Assembly: GCA_021738405.1 (NCBI GenBank)
Contig: JAIPCC010000011.1
Span: 1 to 43,511 of the forward strand
Direction: 5' to 3'
Source: Crocinitomicaceae bacterium
GTDB lineage: Bacteria > Bacteroidota > Bacteroidia > Flavobacteriales_D > Crocinitomicaceae
Length of the DNA stretch: 43,511 bases
In this document: piece by piece, positions 32,954 through 39,619 of the stretch
How positions within the stretch are numbered: position 1 is the stretch's first letter
Layout: every line of letters starts with the position of its first letter
Made by a program: the position numbers and the translations under genes
Notes under the pieces: generated by a model
Told to the model about the DNA's origin: nothing
The model's input: the letters and a program-made list of their open reading frames with translations, nothing else
Database searches by the model: none

Positions 32954-34135
32954 ATGCAGGAAAAACGTACAAAGCTACCAATTTTCAATGGCTTGCAAAA
33001 AAACGCAATTCGCGTCTTTTTATTGGCAGCGTTGTTTTTAATTTCAAACAACTTCATTTGGGGGCAAACAAGTAAAATCAAAACCATCGTTATCGATGCC
33101 GGACACGGCGGACACGACCCAGGTTGCCACGGTGCCCAGAACAACGAAAAAGAGGTTTGCCTCTCGATGGCACTCAAGCTTGGCGCGCTCATCAAAGAAC
33201 GCTACCCAGACATCAAAATCATTTATACGCGCAGCACCGATGTATTTGTCGAACTCGCAGAGCGCGCCAATATTGCCAATCGCAACAACGCCGATTTATT
33301 TATTTGCATCCATGCCAATGCCGGGAGCACCACCGCTTACGGTTCGGAAACCTACGTTTTAGGTTTGCACCGCACCGACGCGCAACAAAAGGTTGCCGAA
33401 CGCGAAAACGCGAGTATTGCCCTCGAAGACGACAAAGGCGCCAAATACCGCTCCTATGACCTCACGCCCGACGGCATCATCGCACTACAATTTCAATTAG
33501 CTGTTTTTCACCGTCAGTCTATACTTTTTGCCGAAATGATCCAAAAGGAATTCAAGCGCATTGGCCGCTATGACCGCGGGGTCAAACAAGCGGGTTTTTT
33601 GGTGCTATACAAAACAACCATGCCCAGCGTTTTGATCGAAACAGCATTTTTACCCAACCCAACCGAAGAAAAATTAATCGGCACCGCAGAAGGTCAACAG
33701 AAAATGGCGCAATCCATGTTTCAGGCTTTTGTCAATTATAAAAATGCAACCGAGGGCAAAACAGTAGTTGGAGGAACGACTACTCAACAGCCTTCAAATG
33801 AAAATAATCAGGCGCTAAACAATACGACCAAACCAGTAGAAATACCTAAAGAGACACCAAAAGAACAAGGATTAGTTTTCAAAGTACAAATTGAAACCTC
33901 CAACAAGCCGATTCCTGTCAAATCGAGTCACTTTAATAACTTAGAAATATTTGAATATCAGGATAATACGCTCTATAAATACTGCGCTGGTTCGTTCCCG
34001 AATGACCTCCAAGCGGCAAAAAATTACAAGAACGAACTCATTCAAAAGGGCTTTCCGCATGCTTTTGTAGTGGCTTTCCTCGACGGAGAACGCATCAGTA
34101 TTGAAAAAGCGCTTAAATTAGCAGAAAAAAACTAG
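32954..34135 (+). CDS. N-acetylmuramoyl-L-alanine amidase (Amidase_3)
   Basis: A 393-residue zinc amidase that cleaves the bond between N-acetylmuramic acid and L-alanine in peptidoglycan, typically for daughter-cell separation. A signal peptide (hydrophobic core at 20-32, cut near residue 38) is present. The zinc motifs are AGHGGHDPG (49-57, with H51), the following E67 region (EKEVCL), CIHANA, and the late VLIETAFLPNP. A repeat-poor Asn/Thr linker (about 268-300) joins a C-terminal domain resembling SPOR (about 310-390: VFKVQIETSNKPIPVKS, LYKYCAGSF, KNYKNELIQKGFPHAFVVAF), which binds denuded septal glycan. The MlaD-like gene follows immediately. Confidence 0.9.
   Translation: MQEKRTKLPIFNGLQKNAIRVFLLAALFLISNNFIWGQTSKIKTIVIDAGHGGHDPGCHGAQNNEKEVCLSMALKLGALIKERYPDIKIIYTRSTDVFVELAERANIANRNNADLFICIHANAGSTTAYGSETYVLGLHRTDAQQKVAERENASIALEDDKGAKYRSYDLTPDGIIALQFQLAVFHRQSILFAEMIQKEFKRIGRYDRGVKQAGFLVLYKTTMPSVLIETAFLPNPTEEKLIGTAEGQQKMAQSMFQAFVNYKNATEGKTVVGGTTTQQPSNENNQALNNTTKPVEIPKETPKEQGLVFKVQIETSNKPIPVKSSHFNNLEIFEYQDNTLYKYCAGSFPNDLQAAKNYKNELIQKGFPHAFVVAFLDGERISIEKALKLAEKN
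32970..32977 (-). promoter_or_regulatory. -7 box for the LptD-like gene
   Basis: Reads TAGCTTTG on the minus strand, 38 nt before the TTG at 32931 and inside the amidase coding region. It would make the two divergent transcripts overlap at their 5' ends. Confidence 0.4.
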
Positions 34136-34136
34136 C

Positions 34137-35174
34137 TTGAAATTCTCCAAAGAAATCAAAGCCGCGCTCATCGCGCTTTTGGCCATTGTGGTGCTCATTG
34201 CCGGCATCAACTTCCTGAAGGGCAATAGCTTTTTTGGTGGCGACGACGTCTACACCGCTTATTTTCCAAATTCTGGCCAACTCATGGTGTCTTCAAACGT
34301 GACCCTTGATGGTGTAGAAATTGGCAAAGTATTGAGCATCAAATCCAATCCGCAAGGCGATTCACTACACAAAGTGAAGATGACCTTCAATATCCACAAC
34401 AGCGATATTCGCCTGCCAAAAGGCTCCATTGTTGAAATCGGTTCACTAGATTTCTTCACCAAAGCACTGGTTGTGCAGCTGCCATCTGTAGGAGACGGTA
34501 CTTTTTACAAAGTTGGCTCTACCATTCCAGGTCGGGTGTCTGTGGATATGGTGACGCAAGTCAAAGCGTATGCCGACCCTATCTCTCAGAAGTTGCAAAC
34601 CATGATGCTCTCTGTAGACAAAATGGTGAGCTCGCTTTCTTCTTTCTGGGATACCACAGCTACTTCCGAACTCGAAGGCAGTCTCAAACAAGTCAAGCTG
34701 ACCATCAAGAAATTGGGCAATGTGGCCGACGAACTCCAAGGTTTTGTAGCTGCTGAACGCGCGCAATTCTCCAAAATCATGGCCAATGTAGAGGCCATTA
34801 CGCTCAATTTGCGCAAAAGCAATGACCAAATCACTGGCATCATTGGCAATACGCGCAAAATTACAGATGAGCTTGTCACCGCAGATTTCAAAGGCACCAT
34901 TTTAGAAGCCCAAACGACCCTCAAGAAATTTAATATGGTCCTCACCGAAGTTGAAAAAGGACAAGGCACGCTCGGCAAACTCATCCACGACGAAAAACTT
35001 TACGCCGAACTTGTGGCGACCAACACCGACCTTCAGAATTTAGTTAAAGACCTCCAAGCGCATCCAGAGCGCTACGTTCACCTTTCCGTTATTGGTGGCA
35101 AAACCAAAGGATTGCAACTTTCTAAGCAAAACGAAGACAAGCTTCTCAAAATCTTGGATAGCTTGCCTGAATAA
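34137..35174 (+). CDS. MlaD/MCE family protein
   Basis: A 345-residue protein with one N-terminal membrane segment (about 7-25: IKAALIALLAIVVLIAGINFLKG in part) and an MCE domain (about 38-115: YTAYFPNSGQLMVSSNVTLD and GVEIGKVLSI). MCE proteins carry lipids between membranes as the substrate-binding part of an ABC transporter. The C-terminal half is a long coiled-coil-like helical region, also typical. The start is a TTG at 34137, 1 bp after the amidase stop; no ATG lies near it. MlaE/MlaF homologues are not next to it in this window. Its place after the amidase suggests envelope maintenance. Confidence 0.88.
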   Translation: MKFSKEIKAALIALLAIVVLIAGINFLKGNSFFGGDDVYTAYFPNSGQLMVSSNVTLDGVEIGKVLSIKSNPQGDSLHKVKMTFNIHNSDIRLPKGSIVEIGSLDFFTKALVVQLPSVGDGTFYKVGSTIPGRVSVDMVTQVKAYADPISQKLQTMMLSVDKMVSSLSSFWDTTATSELEGSLKQVKLTIKKLGNVADELQGFVAAERAQFSKIMANVEAITLNLRKSNDQITGIIGNTRKITDELVTADFKGTILEAQTTLKKFNMVLTEVEKGQGTLGKLIHDEKLYAELVATNTDLQNLVKDLQAHPERYVHLSVIGGKTKGLQLSKQNEDKLLKILDSLPE

Positions 35175-35183
35175 ACTGAACTC

Positions 35184-36488
35184 ATGCAACAACTCATTTT
35201 TGGCGTCCTGACGCTCTCCAGTTTTGGTTTTTTTGCATTCAACTTGCGCAAAATTGCCCAAAATATCCACATGGGCCTGCCCCTAGACCGCTCAGACCGC
35301 AAGGCAGACCGCTGGCGCACCATGCTGCTAGTGGCACTAGGGCAAAAGAAAATGTTTACCCGCCCCATTCCTGCACTCTTGCATTTGGCCATATATGCCT
35401 CGTTTGTCATTACCCAAATTGAGCTCATTGAAATTTTAGTCGATGGCTTCAGTGGCTCACATCGTTTTTTCCAAGATAGCCTTGGTGGCTTTTACACTTT
35501 CATGATCAGCTTCATTGAAGTGTTATCTGTTTTGGCTTTTATAGCTACAATTGCCTTTTTGGCCCGACGCAACATGCTCAAGTTACCGCGCCTCACCATG
35601 AAAGAACTCGCTGGCTGGCCTAAGCAAGATGCCAACCTCATCTTGGTATTTGAGCTCATTTTAATTAGCTTTATTTTCACGATGAATGGAGCAGATGAAG
35701 TGCTGCAATCTTATGCAGGCAACTCAAATGGTTTTGCCATCAGTTCTTGGTTAGGGCCCATTTTATTTGAAGGCAAGAGTACGCAAACCCTGCATATTTT
35801 GGAACAAATTGGCTGGTGGGGCCACATCGCGATGGTCTACACCTTCATGAACTACCTACCCTACTCCAAGCACCTGCATATTTTCATGGCTTTTCCAAAT
35901 ACTTATTTTTCCAAATTGGAACCAAAAGGCCAGTTTACGAATATGCAGAGTGTCACCAATGAAGTCAAACTCATGCTCGACCCCAATGCAGATCCTTATG
36001 CTGCGCCAGCTACGGATGCTGCACCTTCCCGTTTTGGCGCCAAGGATGTCAATGACCTCACCTGGAAAAACCTCATGGACGCCTACAGCTGTACGGAATG
36101 TGGGCGCTGTACCTCTGCTTGCCCAGCAAACACAACAGGCAAATTGCTTTCGCCGCGCAAAATCATGATGGACACCCGTGACCGCATGGTCGAACTCGGC
36201 GATTTCAAGCGCAAAAACGGCCCCGACGCCGAAGACGGCAAAAGCCTACTTGGATCTTATATTACTGAAGAAGAGCTATGGGCATGCACGAGCTGTAATG
36301 CTTGTGTACAAGAATGTCCGGTGAATATAGACCCGCTGTCTATTATCATGGATTTGCGTCGTTTTTTAGTGATGGAAGAATCAAAAGTGCCGACAGAACT
36401 CACCGGCATGCTCACCAACATTGAAAACAACGGTGCGCCTTGGCAATTTGCACCAACCGAACGCATGAATTGGGCCAACGAAGAATAG
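35184..36488 (+). CDS. Membrane-bound 4Fe-4S protein (heterodisulfide reductase-like electron carrier)
   Basis: A 434-residue protein with about five membrane segments in the first 235 residues and two complete CxxCxxCxxxC iron-sulfur motifs: C303/C306/C309/C313 and C368/C371/C374/C378. The membrane part has histidines (H67, H214, H230, H232) in positions that could bind heme, as in NarI-type cytochromes, though this is inference. Together with the next gene it resembles a split HdrC/HdrD-like complex that transfers electrons between a soluble donor and the quinone pool; related fused proteins (EtfD) link electron-transferring flavoprotein to menaquinone. The following gene supplies the CCG-domain half. 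Confidence 0.8.
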   Translation: MQQLIFGVLTLSSFGFFAFNLRKIAQNIHMGLPLDRSDRKADRWRTMLLVALGQKKMFTRPIPALLHLAIYASFVITQIELIEILVDGFSGSHRFFQDSLGGFYTFMISFIEVLSVLAFIATIAFLARRNMLKLPRLTMKELAGWPKQDANLILVFELILISFIFTMNGADEVLQSYAGNSNGFAISSWLGPILFEGKSTQTLHILEQIGWWGHIAMVYTFMNYLPYSKHLHIFMAFPNTYFSKLEPKGQFTNMQSVTNEVKLMLDPNADPYAAPATDAAPSRFGAKDVNDLTWKNLMDAYSCTECGRCTSACPANTTGKLLSPRKIMMDTRDRMVELGDFKRKNGPDAEDGKSLLGSYITEEELWACTSCNACVQECPVNIDPLSIIMDLRRFLVMEESKVPTELTGMLTNIENNGAPWQFAPTERMNWANEE

Positions 36489-36504
36489 TCAAAAAGACCT
36501 AGCA

Positions 36505-37293
36505 ATGAGTATACAAGTACGCACAATGGCCGACATGATGGCCTCAGGAGAAAGCCCAGACATCTTATTTTGGGTTGGTTGCGCCGGATCTTTCGATGAC
36601 CGCGCCAAAAAAATCACCAAAGCATTGGTCAAGATTTTAAACCATTGTAAGGTCAACTTTGCGGTATTAGGAACCGAAGAAAGTTGCACCGGAGACCCCG
36701 CCAAACGCGCCGGCAATGAGTTTACCTTCCAGATGCAGGCACTCATGAATATCGAGTTGCTCAATGGCTATGAAGTCAAAAAAATCGTGACGGCTTGTCC
36801 GCATTGTTTCAATACACTCAAAAACGAATACCCCGAGCTCGGTGGCACCTATGAAGTGATCCACCACACGCAGCTCATCCAAGACCTCATCAATACCGGC
36901 AAACTCACCCTTGCCGACAACGGCACTTTCAAAGGCAAAAAAATCACCTTCCACGACCCGTGTTACCTCGGGCGCGCCAACGACGTCTACGAAGCGCCGC
37001 GTGAGCTCATCGTAAAACTAGACGCCGCTTTGGTCGAAATGAAACGCTGCAAAACCAACGGCTTATGTTGTGGTGCAGGCGGCGCACAAATGTTCAAGGA
37101 AGCTGAAAAAGGCAATAAAGAGATCAATGTAGAACGCACCGAAGACGCCCTTCAAACTAGTGCCAACATCATTGCAACCGGCTGCCCCTTCTGCAACACC
37201 ATGATGACAGACGGCGTCAAGCACTTCGAAAAAGAAGAAGACGTCAGAGTAATGGACATCGCCGAACTCATTGCCAATGCTGCAGACCTCTAA
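36505..37293 (+). CDS. CCG-domain Fe-S protein (HdrB/HdrD-like)
   Basis: A 262-residue soluble protein with two cysteine-rich CCG-type domains. The second is complete: C153 (DPCYLGR), C188/C189 (CCGAGG), C227 and C230 (CPFC). The first (C26, C61, C98, C101) is partly changed: the CCG pair is CTG. In heterodisulfide reductases these domains bind non-cubane 4Fe-4S clusters and reduce disulfides. It lies 16 bp after the membrane Fe-S gene and overlaps the following gene by 17 bp. It probably forms a complex with the preceding membrane protein. Confidence 0.85.
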   Translation: MSIQVRTMADMMASGESPDILFWVGCAGSFDDRAKKITKALVKILNHCKVNFAVLGTEESCTGDPAKRAGNEFTFQMQALMNIELLNGYEVKKIVTACPHCFNTLKNEYPELGGTYEVIHHTQLIQDLINTGKLTLADNGTFKGKKITFHDPCYLGRANDVYEAPRELIVKLDAALVEMKRCKTNGLCCGAGGAQMFKEAEKGNKEINVERTEDALQTSANIIATGCPFCNTMMTDGVKHFEKEEDVRVMDIAELIANAADL

Positions 37294-37690
37294 CATCCCA
37301 GCACATTTCGGTCCCGACTGCCGCGTGTGGGTTTTCATTGGCGCTAGAGCCCTAGACGCCACAGAAGCCTCTTGGGTCAACGAGCAGCTCATTGCCTTTA
37401 CCAACACCTGGCAAACACACGGAAAAGCCATGAACGCCACAGGTTTTGTCTTTGCGCAGCATGCTCTCGTTATCGCGGCCAATGAAGAAGGCGTTCAAGC
37501 CTCCGGCTGCTCCATGGATAAAATCAATCATCTAGTACGCCAAATTGGCAACGAACTCGGCATTGATTTTTTTGCACGCATGAATACATTGGTAAAAGAA
37601 AATGACCAATGGACACTTTCTCAATTTGACCCTTCTGAATCACGCCAAACCATCTCTGCGCTTACGCAGTTATTGGGGGAGTTGTTGTAG
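37277..37690 (+). CDS. Small conserved Bacteroidota protein, function unknown
   Basis: A 137-residue soluble protein starting MLQTSNIPAHFGPDCRVWVF; the ATG at 37277 is preferred over the TTG at 37271. It lacks Walker motifs, although homologues are sometimes labelled as ABC transporter ATPase, which the sequence does not support. It contains a FIGARAL strand, ASWVNEQL helix and a central FVFAQHALVIAANEE region, giving an alpha/beta look. It overlaps the CCG protein gene by 17 bp, so it is probably co-translated with the Fe-S pair. Its function is unknown. Confidence 0.72.
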   Translation: MLQTSNIPAHFGPDCRVWVFIGARALDATEASWVNEQLIAFTNTWQTHGKAMNATGFVFAQHALVIAANEEGVQASGCSMDKINHLVRQIGNELGIDFFARMNTLVKENDQWTLSQFDPSESRQTISALTQLLGELL

Positions 37691-37723
37691 GATTTTTAGA
37701 ACTAGTTTTCTTTTCCATCCTTG

Positions 37724-37831
37724 ATGAAATTCTACACCCTTTTCTTTGTCCTCCTCTTTTCTGTTCTCGGCCTTATTGTTCTAGGCTTTTTCCTTTGGGC
37801 AATAGCTGCACTTACATCATCAATGAGTTGA
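37724..37831 (+). CDS. Candidate 35-residue membrane peptide
   Basis: A short open frame from the ATG at 37724 to the TGA at 37829-37831. It encodes a single hydrophobic stretch (MKFYTLFFVLLFSVLGLIVL, then GFFLWAIAALTSSMS), which would span a membrane once. It stands in the otherwise empty 228-bp gap between the Fe-S operon and the DUF4160 gene. No TAnnTTTG box was found close to it, and whether it is translated is unknown. It could be a chance frame, since T-rich sequence gives hydrophobic codons. Confidence 0.3.
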   Translation: MKFYTLFFVLLFSVLGLIVLGFFLWAIAALTSSMS

Positions 37832-37880
37832 AGCACGCTACTTTTTTCTAAAGTCTTCCGTATTTTTACTGAAATCAATT

Positions 37881-37898
37881 TGTACCTTTGTAGGTACA
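37881..37898. promoter_or_regulatory. Operator-like inverted repeat covering the DUF4160/DUF2442 promoter
   Basis: TGTACCT-TTGT-AGGTACA, 7-bp perfect arms with a 4-bp centre. It includes the -7 box TACCTTTG (37883-37890), and a second box TACATTTG (37895-37902) overlaps its right arm. The position, 21 bp before the ATG at 37919, suits an operator for the XRE-type protein of the same operon. Confidence 0.6.
37883..37890 (+). promoter_or_regulatory. -7 box for the DUF4160 operon
   Basis: TACCTTTG, exact TAnnTTTG, inside the inverted repeat, 28 nt before the ATG. A second exact match TACATTTG at 37895-37902 is 16 nt before it. Confidence 0.5.
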
Positions 37899-37918
37899 TT
37901 TGTGGGATAGAATTCCCC

Positions 37919-38200
37919 ATGGCGCCACTAATAGCATATTTTTACGGAATAAGAATCGAAATTTATAGTAGAGAACACCTTCCTGTTCATATACATGCCA
38001 AATATGGAGAACACGAGGCTTTAATCGATCTAAAAACAGAGCAAGTTCTATCCGGTAGTATTCCAAGAAGAAAACTTAAAAAGGTTCAAGAGTGGCTTTG
38101 TGAGGACAACAGAAGAGCGCTCATTGAAAAGAACTTCTTTGAATTAAACCCTCAACTTTTGTTTAATGATATATTGAAACAACAAGATGAAAAACAGTAA
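37919..38200 (+). CDS. DUF4160 family protein (toxin-antitoxin-like partner)
   Basis: A 93-residue protein of the DUF4160 family, recognisable by GIRIEIYSREHLPVHIHAKY, then EALIDLKTEQVLSGSIP and LKKVQEWLCEDNRRALIE. The conserved histidines (HLPVHIH) look like a possible metal or catalytic site, but no activity is established. The start at 37919 lies after the inverted repeat; an in-frame ATG at 37880 is inside it. The next gene overlaps by 14 bp. DUF4160 genes are commonly paired with DUF2442 genes, and such pairs are suspected toxin-antitoxin modules. The codon use is visibly more A/T-rich than that of neighbouring genes, suggesting recent transfer. Confidence 0.85.
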   Translation: MAPLIAYFYGIRIEIYSREHLPVHIHAKYGEHEALIDLKTEQVLSGSIPRRKLKKVQEWLCEDNRRALIEKNFFELNPQLLFNDILKQQDEKQ

Positions 38201-38726
38201 AGACACATTTAGAGGATCTCCGAAAATCCTAAGAATAAATCAAGTAGATGCACAACAACTGCGCATTTCTGTCTTATTTAATAATGGCGCAAACCGGGTA
38301 CTCGACTTCAAAAAAATTTTTAATCAAGATTGGAACATTACCCCAGAAGATATTGAATACCCCTTATTAAAACCCTCACAATTTCAAAAAGTAGAACTCA
38401 AGAATCATACGCTTACATGGAAGAATATCAAACCATATTTAACCAACGAAGAAGGTAATAAGACCGCTTCAGTTTACGACATTGGTGCAGATGTCCTTTA
38501 TGGCTTGAGTAGAACAGACGAAGATAGAAATGCAAGCATAGGGACGCTATTTAAGAGCTGGCGCATAGCAGCTAAACTGACACAAGATGAAGTTGCTTAC
38601 AAAGCAGGAACTTCAAGAAGCTACATCTCAAAACTTGAAAATGACACGCAAGCCATTGAGCTCAAAACACTCAGTAAAATTGTTGAAGCGAGTCTAGGAA
38701 AAAGGCTTGTTATCAGTATAGAATGA
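38187..38726 (+). CDS. DUF2442 domain fused to an XRE helix-turn-helix
   Basis: A 179-residue protein with an N-terminal DUF2442-like domain (about 14-110: LRISVLFNNGANRVLDFKKI, then YPLLKPSQFQKVELK, LTWKNI and YDIGADVLYG) and a C-terminal XRE/Cro helix-turn-helix (about 117-178: LFKSWRIAAKLTQDEVAYKA, GTSRSYISKLEND). Stand-alone DUF2442 proteins are usually shorter, near 80-100 residues; here the HTH is joined to it. It overlaps the DUF4160 gene by 14 bp, so the two are coupled. It is the natural candidate to bind the inverted repeat before the operon. Its role as antitoxin or repressor is inference. It ends 20 bp before a convergent gene. Confidence 0.85.
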   Translation: MKNSKDTFRGSPKILRINQVDAQQLRISVLFNNGANRVLDFKKIFNQDWNITPEDIEYPLLKPSQFQKVELKNHTLTWKNIKPYLTNEEGNKTASVYDIGADVLYGLSRTDEDRNASIGTLFKSWRIAAKLTQDEVAYKAGTSRSYISKLENDTQAIELKTLSKIVEASLGKRLVISIE

Positions 38727-38746
38727 CTCCAGAAATAGATATCTCC

Positions 38747-39619
38747 TTAATACCCACCTGCGCCACCCGCAATTTGTTCAACAGGATGCCACGTGGTTTT
38801 GATCTCTTGAAAATCCGATATATACGGTAACCCTTGCGCGCTTTCTGCGTATAAAGGCTCCGCAAAAATGCGAACGCGTTTGAGGTTGTCTATGGCCTCT
38901 TCTTGTGCCTTTTGTTGGAGTTTTGCTTCAATTGGTGCGATGCTCAGCGCATTGACATCCATATGGGCAGAGAGCGTTGGCAACATTTCTGAAACTTCGC
39001 CGGTTAAGATATTGACTACTCCGCCCGGTACGTCTGAGGTAGCTAAAACTTCTGCCAAAGTAATTGCACACAAAGGAGATTTTTGGTTAGCGATAACGAC
39101 TACTGTATTTCCTCCGATGAGGGCAGGTAATACTTGTGAAATGAATCCGAGAAGTGCCGTTTGCTGACAAGCAACAACACCTACTACACCCATCGCTTCT
39201 GGTACAGAAAAGTTAAAATGTGAAGACGCCACCGGATTTACACTCCCGAGTAAGGTCTGGAATTTATCGGCCCAACCAGCGTAATACACACAACGATCAA
39301 TACTACTTTCTACTTCTTGAGTTGCACTTTTGAGATCTGAACCAAGGGCTTGAAGCTCTTCGAGAAACTGACCTTTTCTTGCTTCTAACATTTCAGCAAT
39401 GCGGTAAATAATCTGACTGCGATTGAACGCAGACTTACCAGCCCAAGACCCTTGGGCTTTGCGGGCAGCTTGTACGGCATTGCGCACGTCTTTTTTGGAG
39501 CCCTGGCAAGCATTGGCAAGGTGCTGGCCACTCGGAGAAACGACAGCGTAAGATCGACCGCTTTCTGTACGCGGAAATTGGCCGCCGATGTATAATTTAT
39601 AGGTTTTGAGGATTTCCAT
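38747..39619 (-). CDS. Truncated aldehyde dehydrogenase-like protein without active site
   Basis: A 290-residue protein similar to the N-terminal, coenzyme-binding half of aldehyde dehydrogenases. It lines up with the adjacent complete enzyme up to about residue 230: both have YYAGWADK, PALxxGNTVVV and GGVVNILTG-type segments. The oxyanion PWNFP is replaced by CQQTA, KPAE by ANQK, and the TGS segment by IAP; the ELGGK glutamate and catalytic cysteine region are absent. The last 60 residues differ from the family. It should not catalyse oxidation alone; it could be a structural partner of the full enzyme or a decayed duplicate. It starts at the stop of the complete gene (1-bp overlap) and is the last gene of the deoC operon. 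Confidence 0.85.
   Translation of the reverse strand: MEILKTYKLYIGGQFPRTESGRSYAVVSPSGQHLANACQGSKKDVRNAVQAARKAQGSWAGKSAFNRSQIIYRIAEMLEARKGQFLEELQALGSDLKSATQEVESSIDRCVYYAGWADKFQTLLGSVNPVASSHFNFSVPEAMGVVGVVACQQTALLGFISQVLPALIGGNTVVVIANQKSPLCAITLAEVLATSDVPGGVVNILTGEVSEMLPTLSAHMDVNALSIAPIEAKLQQKAQEEAIDNLKRVRIFAEPLYAESAQGLPYISDFQEIKTTWHPVEQIAGGAGGY

Noticed and set aside
37277-37690. Naming the small gene after the Fe-S pair an ABC transporter ATPase
   Set aside because: Homologues carry that label in places, but no Walker A, signature or Walker B motif is present.
37732-37920. 62-codon minus-strand frame in the gap before the DUF4160 gene
   Set aside because: Very basic, low-information sequence with no promoter box; it overlaps the inverted repeat and looks like a chance frame.
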